From NCBI GenBank assembly GCA_023258955.1, contig JAHFRE010000002.1, positions 22,878 to 86,877 of the forward strand: 64,000 nucleotides of DNA, given 5' to 3'. The translations under genes were made by a program, and so were the position numbers. How positions within the stretch are numbered: the first letter of the stretch is position 1; every line of letters begins with the position of its first letter. This document shows, in pieces, positions 50,437 through 59,901 of this stretch. The stretch comes from Sterolibacterium sp. GTDB lineage: Bacteria > Pseudomonadota > Gammaproteobacteria > Burkholderiales > Rhodocyclaceae. The notes under the pieces were generated by a model. That model ran no database searches, was not told the origin of the DNA, and saw only the letters and a program-made list of their open reading frames with translations.

Positions 50437-50805
50437 TTACTTGCCAGCCTTTGCATCAGCTTCACACTTCTTGATGAAGGATGTCTTGGCAGCACCCGCG
50501 AGAGGTTTGCCAGCCTTGCTTACAGCCTTGGCCTCGCAACCCGATCCTGTCCCTTCAGCCTTCTTGGCATCGGCTTCGCACTTTTTCAGGAACGACGCCT
50601 TTGCCGCGCCAGCCAACGGCTTTCCGGCCTTGCTAACGGCCTTGGCCTCACAGCCTGAGGCAGCAGGCGCAGCTTTCTCAGGAACCGCTGGCTTGGCGGC
50701 GACAGGGGCCACAGGGGCCGCTTTGGCGGGCGCGGCAGGAGCTTGGGCCAAAACGACGCTCACCGTGAACAGGCTGGACAAAATAGCGATAATCAACTTG
50801 GACAT
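50437..50805 (-). CDS. PsiF-repeat protein
   Basis: A 122-residue exported protein: signal peptide MSKLIIAILSSLFTVSVVLAQA, an Ala/Pro-rich linker, then two PsiF repeats, each GCEAKAVSKAGKPLAGAAK followed by SFxKKCEADAK, with conserved Cys pairs. PsiF is named from phosphate-starvation induction; its role is unknown. The two repeats are near-identical also in DNA, so they arose by recent duplication. Confidence 0.88.
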   Translation of the reverse strand: MSKLIIAILSSLFTVSVVLAQAPAAPAKAAPVAPVAAKPAVPEKAAPAASGCEAKAVSKAGKPLAGAAKASFLKKCEADAKKAEGTGSGCEAKAVSKAGKPLAGAAKTSFIKKCEADAKAGK

Positions 50806-50880
50806 TGAGTAATCTCCATGGTTAGAAGAACCGCAACATACTTCATCTGATATCAGCGCAACACGAGTAATCCGTTCTGC

Positions 50881-51516
50881 TTACGCCACTTCGGAAACAA
50901 ACTGATCACGGGGCTTCCGGACCTTCTTTAGGCCAACAAGCCAATCCTGGCCAGCATCGCGATAGCCTAGAGGCATGACAACGACACTCTTGAGACCTCT
51001 GGCCGACAAATTCAGGATCTCATCCAAAGATTTCGGATCGAAGCCTTCCATGGGTGTGCTGTCAACCTGTTCCTCCGCAGCCGCAATCAGCGCAACGCCT
51101 AGACCGATGTAAGCCTGCCTCGCAGCGTGCTCGAAATTCTGCTCCGCGCTACGTGACGGATATGTGCTCAGCAAGTACTTGCGGTAGGCTTCCCATCCTT
51201 CATTCGTACCGCCACGTTCCTGGACGGTCAAATCAAACACCTTGTTGATACGATCAGCCGTGTAGGTATCCCAGGCAGCGAAGACCAACAGGTGAGAACA
51301 ATCTGTGATTTGCGTCTGGTTATTCGCAATGGCCTTTATCTTGGCCCTGACCTCGGCATTAGTCACAACAATAATCTCATAAGGCTGCAGTCCGCTCGAC
51401 GTGGGCGCAAAGCGCACTGCCTCCAAGATTCGATTCACTTTCTCCTGCGGAACAACCTTTTGCGGTGTCATCTTCTTCGTTGCGTACCGCCACTTCAATA
51501 AGTGCATAAGGTCCAT
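50881..51516 (-). CDS. Nitroreductase-family protein
   Basis: A 211-residue FMN flavoprotein of the NfsB-like family. MDLMHLLKWRYATKKM is the usual start, with AVRFAPTSSGLQPYEIIVV for FMN and phosphate contacts and ALIAAAEEQVDSTPMEGF. It reduces nitro or quinone compounds with NAD(P)H. The start at 51516 follows GAGGGAG; the upstream methionine is unlikely. It may help detoxify electrophiles. Confidence 0.9.
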   Translation of the reverse strand: MDLMHLLKWRYATKKMTPQKVVPQEKVNRILEAVRFAPTSSGLQPYEIIVVTNAEVRAKIKAIANNQTQITDCSHLLVFAAWDTYTADRINKVFDLTVQERGGTNEGWEAYRKYLLSTYPSRSAEQNFEHAARQAYIGLGVALIAAAEEQVDSTPMEGFDPKSLDEILNLSARGLKSVVVMPLGYRDAGQDWLVGLKKVRKPRDQFVSEVA

Positions 51517-51560
51517 CGTTGACTCCCTCAAATTATTGATGCCACCTTCAAACGCCAATT

Positions 51561-51911
51561 TCACTGAGCAATCGCTGTCGCTGACTTTGCTTTCTTCTTT
51601 TTGTGCTTATGTTTGTGGCTGTGCGCCTTCTTTCCACCGGCAGCCTTTTTCGCTGCCTTCGCATGGTGAGCGCGGATCTTCTTGTCGTGTGGGATAACGT
51701 GGCTACCGCTCAGCGTGCTCTGATCACCCTGCTTCACCCCGTGCTCGACCTGTGCGCCTGCCGCAGGATTCGCCGACGGTGCGGCCGGGATTGCCGGAGT
51801 AGCACTTGCTTCCGCATTGGCTTTGGCGAGGCTAGGATCGATTGTGGCCTGAGCCAACGCTGATGCTGATACTGCAATTGCGACGGAAAATACGAATGAC
51901 TGCAACTTCAT
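51561..51911 (-). CDS. Exported His/Lys-rich protein
   Basis: A 116-residue protein: signal peptide MKLQSFVFSVAIAVSASALAQ, an Ala/Pro-rich stretch and a C-terminal HHAKAAKKAAGGKKAHSHKHKHKKKKAKSA tail. The histidine and lysine repeats suggest metal or polyanion binding. It may be a periplasmic metal buffer. No named family is recognised. Confidence 0.65.
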   Translation of the reverse strand: MKLQSFVFSVAIAVSASALAQATIDPSLAKANAEASATPAIPAAPSANPAAGAQVEHGVKQGDQSTLSGSHVIPHDKKIRAHHAKAAKKAAGGKKAHSHKHKHKKKKAKSATAIAQ

Positions 51912-52010
51912 GTCAACCTCTCAAAAATGACGTTTCTCATTTTACGCCGCCTAGAACCACGTCGACCGAAGCACTGTCATTGAGCGCCCTGGTCCATAGA
52001 TATTGTCTTG

Positions 52011-52487
52011 CTAGCAAACGCCCTCTGGTCTGAGCCGCATCAACTGGATCATCACCATGGTGAACACCCGCTCATCGCGGCCATTGAACAATTCATAGCG
52101 CATTCGTGAAATGCCGGCATCGGGGCGCGATTTCGATGCCCGCCAATCGATCATCGTAAATCGACAACGCAAGACGTCGCCTGGACGTACCGGTGCAAGC
52201 CACTTTAGCTCCTCAATGCCGATCCCGGCCAGCGGGCAATCATCGAACATGCGCGACTTGAGAGCGAGCGCCCAGCTCAGCGATGCTGTCTGAAATCCGC
52301 CACAGACAAGCTCGCCGAATGCTGAGTCCTTCGCTGCCTCTGCGTCCAGGTGAAAATACTGTGGATCGTAGCGCCGAGCGAACTCGATAGCCTCCTCGGC
52401 GGTGACTTCGTGCGGCGGGCTTTCATGCGTAACGCCGGAAACAAAGTCTTCCAGGTAGATGCGCCGGTTTGGGGGAGTCTCGGTCAT
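52011..52487 (-). CDS. MaoC-like (hot-dog) dehydratase
   Basis: A 158-residue MaoC-like hot-dog protein. YFHLDAEAAKDSAFGELVCGGFQTASLSWAL has the hydratase-2 motif with the Asp-x-x-x-x-H-type active site. It would hydrate enoyl-CoA in a PHA or acyl-CoA degradation setting. The family covers R-specific hydratases that feed PHA. It precedes the tRNA cluster on the minus strand. Confidence 0.85.
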   Translation of the reverse strand: MTETPPNRRIYLEDFVSGVTHESPPHEVTAEEAIEFARRYDPQYFHLDAEAAKDSAFGELVCGGFQTASLSWALALKSRMFDDCPLAGIGIEELKWLAPVRPGDVLRCRFTMIDWRASKSRPDAGISRMRYELFNGRDERVFTMVMIQLMRLRPEGVC

Positions 52488-52712
52488 GTGTCCTCGCTGA
52501 TTGCAGCAGCCTTCGAGAAGATGACGATGCGCTCAAAAGCTATGCCTGGAGCCTAGAGAATAGCGGTCAGACGAAATTGCTGAATCGCCCTTGCGGCAAC
52601 GAGCGTTATGACAGGCCGATAGAAAACAAGCCACTCATCTTAGGAAATGGCCATTTCATCTTAGGAAATCGCGACTTTTTATGACAAAAATCGCCGTAAG
52701 TCTTTGAATTGT

Positions 52713-52789
52713 TGGCGGAGTGGACGGGACTCGAACCCGCGACCCCCGGCGTGACAGGCCGGTATTCTAACCAACTGAACTACCACTCC
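52713..52789 (-). tRNA. tRNA-Asp (GTC)
   Basis: The minus strand starts GGAGTGGTAGTTCAG, with the anticodon stem loop CCTGTCACG (anticodon GTC), T-loop GTTCGAGTC and acceptor stem GGAGTGG/CCACTCC followed by G73 and encoded CCA. 77 bases including CCA. Third gene of the cluster, after tRNA-Glu. Confidence 0.97.
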
Positions 52790-52833
52790 TCGTACTCAGC
52801 GGCTGCCGCTGCGGCAGTCCGTTTCACTTTTTG

Positions 52834-52909
52834 TGGCGACCCCACCGGGATTCGAACCCGGGTTCATACCGTGAAAGGGTATTGTCCTAGGCCTCTAGAC
52901 GATAGGGTC
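52834..52909 (-). tRNA. tRNA-Glu (TTC)
   Basis: Begins GACCCTATCGTCTAG on the minus strand, with anticodon loop CTTTCAC (TTC), T-arm GGTTCGAATCC and acceptor pairing GACCC-ATC end, discriminator G and encoded CCA. 76 bases. It lies between tRNA-Ala and tRNA-Asp. Confidence 0.97.
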
Positions 52910-52922
52910 AATACTTATTACT

Positions 52923-52998
<76 letters not shown>

Positions 52999-53011
52999 AC
53001 AAGAGCGCGCA

Positions 53012-53040
53012 ATTATACTGAGCCTCACCGCTGCTGTAAA
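53012..53040 (-). promoter_or_regulatory. Stringent-type promoter of the tRNA cluster
   Basis: Minus-strand TTTACA (53040-53035) and TATAAT (53017-53012) with 17 bases between them, an excellent sigma-70 promoter. It is followed by a GC-rich discriminator, TGCGCGC, as at stringently controlled stable-RNA promoters. The first tRNA base is 14 bases downstream of the -10 box. Confidence 0.9.
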
Positions 53041-53051
53041 GCCGGTTTTGC

Positions 53052-54470
53052 TCAAAGCACTTTGCCCGGATTGAACAGGCCTTGCGGATCGAGCGCGCGC
53101 TTGACTTGCCGCATCATGTCCATCTCGGTTGCGCTCTTGTAGCGCAGAATCTCCTCGCGCTTCAATTGCCCCAGGCCGTGTTCCGCCGAGATGCTGCCGC
53201 CCAGTTCATGCACCAGATCATGGACGATGCGGTTGGCATCGGCGGTCTGGGCGATGAAGGCGGCGTTGTCCTGGAGCGATGGCTTCGACAGGTTGTAGTG
53301 CAGATTGCCGTCGCCGACGTGACCGAAGCAGACGATGCGCAGGCCGGGAAATTTCGCCACCAGGGCTGCGTCGGCGCGTGCCACGAACTCGGCGATAGCA
53401 GACAGTGGCACAGCGATGTCGTGCTTGATGCTGATGCCTTCTATCCGCTGCGCCTCGGATATGTTTTCGCGCAAACGCCACAGCGCTTCGATCTGCGCTT
53501 CGCTCTCCGCCATAGCCGCGTCTTCGATCAGGCCCGCTACGCTCGCCGCGACCAGCGCCGCCTGCAGCTGCGCCTGCAGGCCGGCGTCGGCCTGCGCGTC
53601 GCTGAGCTCGACCAGCAAGGTCCAGGGGTGGGGCTCGGCCAGGGGATCGCGGGCACCGGGCAGGTGCGCCAGCACCAGTTCGAGGGCGCTGCGCCCGACC
53701 AGCTCGAAGCCGCTGAGACGCTCGCCGCAGCGTTCGCGCAGCTGACCGAGCAGCTGCACGGCAGCAGCGGGTGCGGCCAGCGCAACCCAGGCGACCGCCC
53801 GCTGACGCGGCCGCGGATGCAGCTTCAACACGGCGGCGGTGATGACGCCGAGGGTGCCCTCGGCACCGATGAACAGCTGCTTCAGGTCGTAGCCGGTGTT
53901 GTCTTTGCGCAAGCCGCGCAGGCCGTCCCAGACACGACCGTCGGCGAGCACCACTTCCAGTCCCAAGGTCAACTCGCGCATATTGCCGTAGCGCAGCACC
54001 TGCACACCGCCGGCGTTGGTGGATAGGTTACCGCCGATGGTCGCCGATCCCTCCGCCGCCAGCGACAGCGGAAACAGGCGCCCCGCCGCCGCCGCTGCTT
54101 CCTGCAGTGCGCTCAAGGTGCAGCCCGCTTCGACGGTGACGGTGTCGTTGGCGACATCGATGGCGCGGATGCGGTTCATGCGTACGAGGCTCAGCAGCAC
54201 CTCGCCGCGCCCGCCCGGCTCCGCCAGCGGTGTGGCGCCGCCGACCAGGCCGGTGTTGCCGCCCTGCGGCACGATGGCCAGGCCGGCGCGGGCGCAGCGG
54301 GCGACGATGGCCGCGACCTCGGCGCTCGTCGCCGGCCGCAACACGCACAGCGCCTCACCGCGATAGCGCCCGCGCCAGTCGGTGAGATAGGGCGCGGTGT
54401 CGGCGGCAGCGCGCAGCACGTTGTGTTCGCCGACGATCGCGGCGAAGGCCGCGAGCAGTTCCTCGCTCAC
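53052..54470 (-). CDS. FAD-binding oxidase, GlcD/D-lactate type
   Basis: A 472-residue flavoprotein of the GlcD/D-2-hydroxyacid dehydrogenase (FAD-linked oxidase) family. The PCMH FAD-binding part has [41 protein letters not shown]; the C-terminal part has [30 protein letters not shown] for iron or FAD stabilisation. It oxidises D-lactate, glycolate or a related 2-hydroxyacid. It is linked by ATGA overlap to rimO, an arrangement seen in other betaproteobacteria. Substrate is not fixed. Confidence 0.9.
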   Translation of the reverse strand: MSEELLAAFAAIVGEHNVLRAAADTAPYLTDWRGRYRGEALCVLRPATSAEVAAIVARCARAGLAIVPQGGNTGLVGGATPLAEPGGRGEVLLSLVRMNRIRAIDVANDTVTVEAGCTLSALQEAAAAAGRLFPLSLAAEGSATIGGNLSTNAGGVQVLRYGNMRELTLGLEVVLADGRVWDGLRGLRKDNTGYDLKQLFIGAEGTLGVITAAVLKLHPRPRQRAVAWVALAAPAAAVQLLGQLRERCGERLSGFELVGRSALELVLAHLPGARDPLAEPHPWTLLVELSDAQADAGLQAQLQAALVAASVAGLIEDAAMAESEAQIEALWRLRENISEAQRIEGISIKHDIAVPLSAIAEFVARADAALVAKFPGLRIVCFGHVGDGNLHYNLSKPSLQDNAAFIAQTADANRIVHDLVHELGGSISAEHGLGQLKREEILRYKSATEMDMMRQVKRALDPQGLFNPGKVL

Positions 54471-55810
54471 GACTCGCCTGCGGCGCAGACGGCGATCAGA
54501 TCGTGCACATCGCAGTCGGTGACGCGCACCTGTACCAAATCGCCGACCTCGAGCTGGTGGCCGTTGGTCACATAGACCAGACCGTCGATCTCCGGCGCGT
54601 CGCCCTGGCTGCGGGCGAGCGCTCCCTCCTCATCGACCTCGTCGACCAGCACTTCGATGAGGCGGCCGATCTTGGCTTCAAGGCGGCGGGTGCTGATGTC
54701 TTCCTGAAATTCCATCAGACGCGCCCGCCGCTCTTCGCGCACTGCCTCGGGCAGAGCGCCGGGCAGCGCGTTGGCCGCGGCGCCGTCGACTGGCGAATAG
54801 GCGAAGGCGCCGACGCGATCGAGTTGCGCGGCCTCGAGAAAGTCGAGCAGTTCTTCGAACTCCGCTTCGGTCTCGCCGGGAAAACCGGTGATGAAGGTGG
54901 AGCGCAGGGTGATTTCGGGGCAGAGGCGGCGCCAGGATTCGATGCGCGCCAGATTGTCCTCGGCGTCGGCGGGACGGCGCATCGCCTTGAGGATGCGCCG
55001 ATTGGCGTGTTGCAGCGGCACGTCGAGGTAGGGCAGGATCTTGCCTGCGGCCATCAGGGGAATCAGTTCGTCGACGCTGGGATAGGGATAGACGTAGTGC
55101 AGGCGCACCCAGACACCCAGATCGCCCAAGGCCTGGCACAGTTCGAGCAGCCGCGTCTTCATCGGTCGGCCGTTCCAAAAGCCGGTGCGGTGCTTGAGGT
55201 CGACGCCATAGGCGCTGGTATCCTGGGAAATCACCAGGAGTTCGCGCACGCCGGCATCGACCAGGGTCTCAGCCTCGCGCATCACCTCGGCCAGCGGCCG
55301 ACTCACCAGGTCGCCGCGCAGCGCCGGGATGACACAGAAGCTGCAGCGGTGATTGCAGCCCTCGGAAATCTTCAGATAGGCGAAGTGCTCCGGCGTCAGG
55401 CGCACCCCCTGCGGCGGCACCAGGTCGAGCCGCGGATCGCCGGTCCTGCCCAGGGGTGGCGGCAGATGGGCGTGCACCGCCAGCATCACCTCGGCCGCGG
55501 CGTGCGGGCCGGTCACCGCCAGCACCTGCGGATGGTTGTCGGTGACGATGCTGCCCTTGGCACCGAGGCAGCCGGTGACGATGACCCGGCCGTTCTCGGC
55601 CAGCGCCTCGCCGATGGCCGCCAGCGATTCCTCGACAGCGGCGTCGATGAAGCCGCAGGTGTTCACCACCACCAGGTCGGCGCCGGCGTAGGTCGGGGCG
55701 ACGATATAGCCGTCCGCCCGCAGGCGGGTGAGGATCTGTTCTGAATCGACGGTCGCCTTCGGACAGCCGAGGCTGACGAAGCCGACGCTGGGAGGCTGCT
55801 TCTTGCTCAT
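54467..55810 (-). CDS. rimO: Ribosomal protein S12 methylthiotransferase RimO
   Basis: A 447-residue radical-SAM methylthiotransferase. UPF0004 domain with the Cys motif [18 protein letters not shown] and VVNTCGF; radical-SAM CxxxCxxC at [18 protein letters not shown]-terminal TRAM domain ([19 protein letters not shown]). It methylthiolates Asp88 of ribosomal protein S12. Full length. The sequence RLYFxx-style RimO marker residues and the S12-type TRAM favour RimO over MiaB. Coupled to the downstream FAD oxidase. Confidence 0.96.
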   Translation of the reverse strand: MSKKQPPSVGFVSLGCPKATVDSEQILTRLRADGYIVAPTYAGADLVVVNTCGFIDAAVEESLAAIGEALAENGRVIVTGCLGAKGSIVTDNHPQVLAVTGPHAAAEVMLAVHAHLPPPLGRTGDPRLDLVPPQGVRLTPEHFAYLKISEGCNHRCSFCVIPALRGDLVSRPLAEVMREAETLVDAGVRELLVISQDTSAYGVDLKHRTGFWNGRPMKTRLLELCQALGDLGVWVRLHYVYPYPSVDELIPLMAAGKILPYLDVPLQHANRRILKAMRRPADAEDNLARIESWRRLCPEITLRSTFITGFPGETEAEFEELLDFLEAAQLDRVGAFAYSPVDGAAANALPGALPEAVREERRARLMEFQEDISTRRLEAKIGRLIEVLVDEVDEEGALARSQGDAPEIDGLVYVTNGHQLEVGDLVQVRVTDCDVHDLIAVCAAGES

Positions 55811-55847
55811 CGCGGTGACGCCCGCTCCGGCGCCGGCGGTGGCGGGC

Positions 55848-56414
55848 TTACTTCTTACCCGCCGTCTCGTCCGGCGCGCCGGCCTTGTTGGGAAACTGGA
55901 AGCCGCTGAACAGATTGCGCGTCTGACCCTGGAGCTTCTCCTGCATCTGCTGGAACATGGTCTGGCTCTGCTCCATGTAGGCGGTCATCATGCTCTGCAT
56001 CGCCGGCCCCTGAAAGCCGAGAAACTGCGCCCAGAGATCGTTGCTTGAGGTCGAATTCTCGCCGTACACGGAACGCGCTTGATCCTTGAGCTTGGTCTGC
56101 ATCTCGTTGAAGGCCTTGATGTTGCCCTCGAGATATTTGCCCATCATGCCCTGCATGGCGTTGCCGTAGAAGCGGATCATCTGCGAGAGCAGATCGCTGG
56201 TGAACATCGGTGACCCGCCCGCCTCCTCTTCCAGGATGATCTGCATCAGGATGCTGCGCGTCAGGTCGTCGCCGGTTTTGGCGTCGACGACCTGAAACTC
56301 TTCGTGCTGCAACACCAGCGCCTTCACATCGACGAGCGTGATGTAGGTGCTCGTCTTGGTGTCGTAGAGACGGCGATTCGGGTATTTCTTGATGAGTCGC
56401 AACTTCTCTGCCAT
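55848..56414 (-). CDS. phaR: PHA synthesis repressor PhaR
   Basis: A 188-residue regulator: [36 protein letters not shown] is the PHB/PHA accumulation regulator DNA-binding domain, followed by a second domain ([20 protein letters not shown]) and a Gln-rich tail that binds PHA granules. It represses phasin and PHA genes until granules titrate it. GGAGG lies 9 bases before the chosen ATG. It is the last gene of the PHA cluster. Confidence 0.95.
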   Translation of the reverse strand: MAEKLRLIKKYPNRRLYDTKTSTYITLVDVKALVLQHEEFQVVDAKTGDDLTRSILMQIILEEEAGGSPMFTSDLLSQMIRFYGNAMQGMMGKYLEGNIKAFNEMQTKLKDQARSVYGENSTSSNDLWAQFLGFQGPAMQSMMTAYMEQSQTMFQQMQEKLQGQTRNLFSGFQFPNKAGAPDETAGKK

Positions 56415-56503
56415 CGCTGCCATCCTCCGGGTACCAAGCAAACGTCTATGCGGCTTGCCTCATGGCTGCCGATTCTGCCAGTAAATCCCGCTCCTGTCGC
56501 GTC

Positions 56504-57244
56504 TCAACACATGTGCAGGCCGCCGTTGATGTTGAGCGTGGCGCCGGTCATGAAGCCAGCCAGGTCGGAAGCCAGGTAGCGCACCAGATGACCGATCTCC
56601 TCGGGCTTGCCCAGACGTCCCATCGGAATGGTGGCGATGAGTTGCTCGCGCACCTCCTGCCTGATCGCCATCACCATGTCGGTGCCGACGTAGCCCGGGG
56701 CGATGGCGTTGACGGTGACGCCTTTTTTAGCCACTTCCTGGGCGATGGCCTTGGTGAAGCCGAGGATGCCAGCCTTGGCCGCCGAATAGTTGGCCTGGCC
56801 GAACTGTCCCTTGACGCCGTTGACCGAGGACATGTTGATGACCCGGCCCCAGCCGCGCTCGGCCATGCCGGTCAGACACTGGTGGGTGACGTTGAACACC
56901 GAATCGAGATTGGTGGTGAGCACCGCGTCCCAATCGCTCTTGCCCATTTTCTTGAACATGCCGTCGCGGGTGATGCCGGCGTTGTTCACCAGTATGTCCA
57001 CCGGACCATGGCTGGCGGCGATCGTATCCACCATCTTGGCGCAAGAATCGTAGTCCGAGACGTCGCCCTCGGCAGCGAAAAAGCTATAGCCCTCCGCCTT
57101 GGTCTTCGCCAGCCAGTCGGCCATCTGCGGAAAACCCGGCAGACAGTTCGCCACGACGATGCAGCCATCATCGGCCAGAGCGCGGCAAATCGCCGTGCCC
57201 AAGCCACCCATGCCGCCCGTGATCAACGCAATTTTCTTCGACAT
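56504..57244 (-). CDS. phaB: Acetoacetyl-CoA reductase, second copy
   Basis: A 246-residue short-chain dehydrogenase starting MSKKIALITGGMGGLGTAI, with NNAGITRDGMFKKM, the catalytic Ser-Tyr-Lys (SSVNGVKGQFGQANYSAAKAG) and INGGLHM at the end. It reduces acetoacetyl-CoA with NADPH to R-3-hydroxybutyryl-CoA. It lies between another phaB and phaR. The start is chosen at 57244 because earlier methionines are not conserved. Length is exactly that of the neighbouring copy. Confidence 0.94.
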   Translation of the reverse strand: MSKKIALITGGMGGLGTAICRALADDGCIVVANCLPGFPQMADWLAKTKAEGYSFFAAEGDVSDYDSCAKMVDTIAASHGPVDILVNNAGITRDGMFKKMGKSDWDAVLTTNLDSVFNVTHQCLTGMAERGWGRVINMSSVNGVKGQFGQANYSAAKAGILGFTKAIAQEVAKKGVTVNAIAPGYVGTDMVMAIRQEVREQLIATIPMGRLGKPEEIGHLVRYLASDLAGFMTGATLNINGGLHMC

Positions 57245-57289
57245 CTTCCCATCCCCTACCGCTGACAATAAAGCTGTTGAGCGGCGCGC

Positions 57290-58030
57290 TCAGAACATGT
57301 GCTGGCCGCCGTTGATCGATATGTTGGCACCGGTGACGAAGGCCGCCTCGTCCGAAGACAGGTAGGCCACCAGGCCCGCGACCTCTTCCGGCTTGCCCAG
57401 GCGCGACACGGGAATCTGTGGCAGGATCTTCGAATCCAGCACTTCCTGCGGAATCGCCGTCACCATCTTGGTGCCGATATAGCCGGGTGAAATCGTGTTC
57501 ACCGTGACGCCCTTCTTTGCCACTTCCAGCGCCAGCGACTTGGTGAAGCCGTGCATGCCCGCTTTCGCCGCCGCGTAATTGGTCTGGCCGAAAGCGCCCT
57601 TCTGGCCATTGACCGACGAGATGTTGATGACGCGGCCCCAGTTGCGTTCCATCATGCCGTCCATCACCTGCTTGGTCATGTTGAACACCGAATCGAGGTT
57701 GGTGCGCATCACCACGTCCCAGTCGCCCTTGCTCATCTTCTTGAAGGTCATGTCGCGGGTGATGCCGGCGTTGTTCACCAGCACGTCGACCGCGCCGACT
57801 TCCTTGACGATCTGGCCGATACAGATCTTGCACGAATCGTAGTCACCGACGTCGCAGGGGTAGGCCTTGAAGCCGTAGCCCATATTGTTCATCGCCGTCA
57901 GCCAATCCTGGGCCTTCGTATTGCTCGGACTGTAGGTGGTCACCACCTTGTAGCCCAGGGCCGCCAGCTTGATACAGATGGCCTCACCCAATCCGCCCAT
58001 GCCGCCGGTCACCAACGCCACTCTTTGCAT
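57290..58030 (-). CDS. phaB: Acetoacetyl-CoA reductase, first copy
   Basis: A 246-residue PhaB with ALVTGGMGGLGEAICIKLAALG, the NNAGITRDMTFKKM motif and the Tyr-Lys pair in SSVNGQKGAFGQTNYAAAKAG. It makes R-3-hydroxybutyryl-CoA for PhaC. Adjacent to phaC and followed by a diverged tandem copy, so the duplication may allow different regulation or substrate. Ends in INGGQHMF. Confidence 0.95.
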   Translation of the reverse strand: MQRVALVTGGMGGLGEAICIKLAALGYKVVTTYSPSNTKAQDWLTAMNNMGYGFKAYPCDVGDYDSCKICIGQIVKEVGAVDVLVNNAGITRDMTFKKMSKGDWDVVMRTNLDSVFNMTKQVMDGMMERNWGRVINISSVNGQKGAFGQTNYAAAKAGMHGFTKSLALEVAKKGVTVNTISPGYIGTKMVTAIPQEVLDSKILPQIPVSRLGKPEEVAGLVAYLSSDEAAFVTGANISINGGQHMF

Positions 58031-58063
58031 GTCCCGTCTCCTTTTATTGTGATGGTGCCGCTC

Positions 58064-59785
58064 TCATGCCGCGGGTTCCCGGACATAACGCCCGGGCGCC
58101 GCTTCGATGATCTGGTAGTGCTTGCCGCCCAGCGCCGTGCGTGCGGCGCAAGGTTTGTCGGCGTGGCCGGCGAGCCATTCGGCCCAACGCGGCCACCAAC
58201 TGCCCTGTTGCTCGGTCGCCGCCGCGAGCCAGTCCTCTGCGTGCACGGCGCTGCTGTCGCCGTACCAGTGGCTGCGCTTGTTCTTGGCCGGCGGGTTGAT
58301 CACGCCGGCGATGTGGCCGCTGGCGCCGAGCACGAAGCGGGTCGGCCCGCCCAGCAGCTGGCGCGAAGCGTAGCCCGCCTTCCACGGAACGATGTGATCC
58401 TCGCGCGAGGCGTAGAGGAAGGCCGGCATGTCGAGGCTGCCCAGGTCCACCTTGGCGCCGCACATCTTCAGGCGACCGGGGACGCGCAGGGCGTTCTCGA
58501 GGTAGAGCCGGCGCAGGTACCAGGCGGCAAAGGGACCGGGCAGGCCGGTGCTGTCGGCGTTCCAGTAGAGCAGGTCGAAGGCCGGCGGCTTGCCACCCTT
58601 CAGGTAGTTGCCGACCACGTATTGCCAGATCAGGTCGTTGGCGCGCAGGCTGGAGAACACCGAAGCCAGTTCGCGCCCGTGGAGCAGTCCGCCCTTGCCG
58701 ATGCTGGTCTCGCGCAGGGCGACCGAGGCCTCGTCGATGAAGCAGGCGAGCTCGCCGGCGTCGGCGAAATCGAGCAGGGTCGTGAGCAGGGTCAAGGAGG
58801 CCACCGGATCTTCGCCGCGCGCCCGCGCCACGGCCAGGGCAGAGGCGAGGATGGTGCCGCCGACGCAAAAGCCCAAGGCGTTGACCCGCTTCACGCCGCA
58901 GATCTTGGCCGCCACCGCGAGCGCCTCGAGCGCGCCGTGCTCGATGTAATTGTCCCAGGTCAAATGGCCCTGCTCGGGTTTGGGGTTGACCCAGGACACC
59001 ATGAACACCGTGTGTCCCTGCAGGACGGCGTAGCGGACCAGCGAGTTTTCCGGTTGCAGGTCGAGGATGTAGTACTTGTTGATGCACGGCGGCACCATGA
59101 CCAGCGGCCGCCGGCCGACCTTCTCGGTCAGCGGCGCGTACTGGATCAGCTGCATCACTTCGTTCTCGAACACCACCGCCCCGGGGGTCACCGCCAGGTT
59201 GCGGCCGACCTCGAAGGCCGAGGTGTCGGTCATCGAAATCGCACCCTTGCCGATGTCCTCGAGCAGGTTCTGCAGACCGCTGGTGATGCTCTTGCCTTCG
59301 GTGGCGAGCGCGGTCTGAATGAAATCGGGATTGGTCGCAGCGAAGTTCGACGGCGCCAGGGCATCGACCATCTGCCGCGTGACGAAGCGCAGTTTGGCGC
59401 GCGCATGATCGTCGGCCGCGGGCAGGGCTTCGGCGAGCTTGGTCGCAAACTCGGCGTTGATCAAATAGCTCTGGCGCAGATAGTCGTAGATCGGACTTTC
59501 CGACCAGGGCTTGGAAGAAAAGCGCCGATCGCCGGGCTCGGCGGACGCCACCGGCGGCGGTGGCTCGCCGCGCTTGCGCTGCATCTCGGCCTGCCAGAGG
59601 AGGCCGTGGCGGGCAGCGAATTCCTGCTGCAATTGGCTCAGGGTCTCGGTGGCGATGGCCGGGCCTTCACCGCGCTGCTGCTCCAACCACTGTTGGAATC
59701 CCCTTGCCCAAGCCTCGTTCGGCTGCAAAGCGGCCTGAAGCATGGTCTGCATGATGCTCGCCAAGGGATCCTCTGCTGCGGACAT
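58064..59785 (-). CDS. phaC: Class I PHA synthase PhaC
   Basis: A 573-residue polyhydroxyalkanoate synthase. The lipase-like box GFCVGGT carries the catalytic Cys (about residue 307); later come an Asp in DFADAGELAC and the catalytic His in GASGHIAGVINPP. The PhaC N-terminal domain (QSYLINAEFATKLAEAL) precedes. It polymerises 3-hydroxyacyl-CoA into granules. It is first in the phaC-phaB-phaB-phaR operon; a hairpin at 59800-59821 sits just upstream of its start. Confidence 0.96.
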   Translation of the reverse strand: MSAAEDPLASIMQTMLQAALQPNEAWARGFQQWLEQQRGEGPAIATETLSQLQQEFAARHGLLWQAEMQRKRGEPPPPVASAEPGDRRFSSKPWSESPIYDYLRQSYLINAEFATKLAEALPAADDHARAKLRFVTRQMVDALAPSNFAATNPDFIQTALATEGKSITSGLQNLLEDIGKGAISMTDTSAFEVGRNLAVTPGAVVFENEVMQLIQYAPLTEKVGRRPLVMVPPCINKYYILDLQPENSLVRYAVLQGHTVFMVSWVNPKPEQGHLTWDNYIEHGALEALAVAAKICGVKRVNALGFCVGGTILASALAVARARGEDPVASLTLLTTLLDFADAGELACFIDEASVALRETSIGKGGLLHGRELASVFSSLRANDLIWQYVVGNYLKGGKPPAFDLLYWNADSTGLPGPFAAWYLRRLYLENALRVPGRLKMCGAKVDLGSLDMPAFLYASREDHIVPWKAGYASRQLLGGPTRFVLGASGHIAGVINPPAKNKRSHWYGDSSAVHAEDWLAAATEQQGSWWPRWAEWLAGHADKPCAARTALGGKHYQIIEAAPGRYVREPAA

Positions 59786-59799
59786 CCACCTCTCCTGTG

Positions 59800-59821
59800 G
59801 CGGGACCCCGACGGGTCCCGC
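59800..59821. terminator. Hairpin between pgeF and phaC
   Basis: A perfect 9-bp stem (GCGGGACCC and GGGTCCCGC) with a CGAC loop lies 14 bases before the phaC start and 80 bases after the pgeF stop. It has no T run, so it may be a Rho-assisted stop for the rluD-pgeF operon or an mRNA leader element of phaC. Confidence 0.5.
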
Positions 59822-59901
59822 GTGTTCCAGCCGGCACCCGCCCCGACCAAACTCAAGCGATTTTGCACTGCAGCATAGCGGGTGTCAAGGCGGCCGCAAG
59901 C

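Noticed and set aside
54503..55744. 413-residue plus-strand frame
   Set aside because: It is antisense to rimO, which has full radical-SAM motifs.
57551..59878. 775-residue open frame on the plus strand
   Set aside because: It lies opposite phaC and phaB, is His/Gly/Arg-rich and has no family features; it is an antisense shadow of GC-rich genes.
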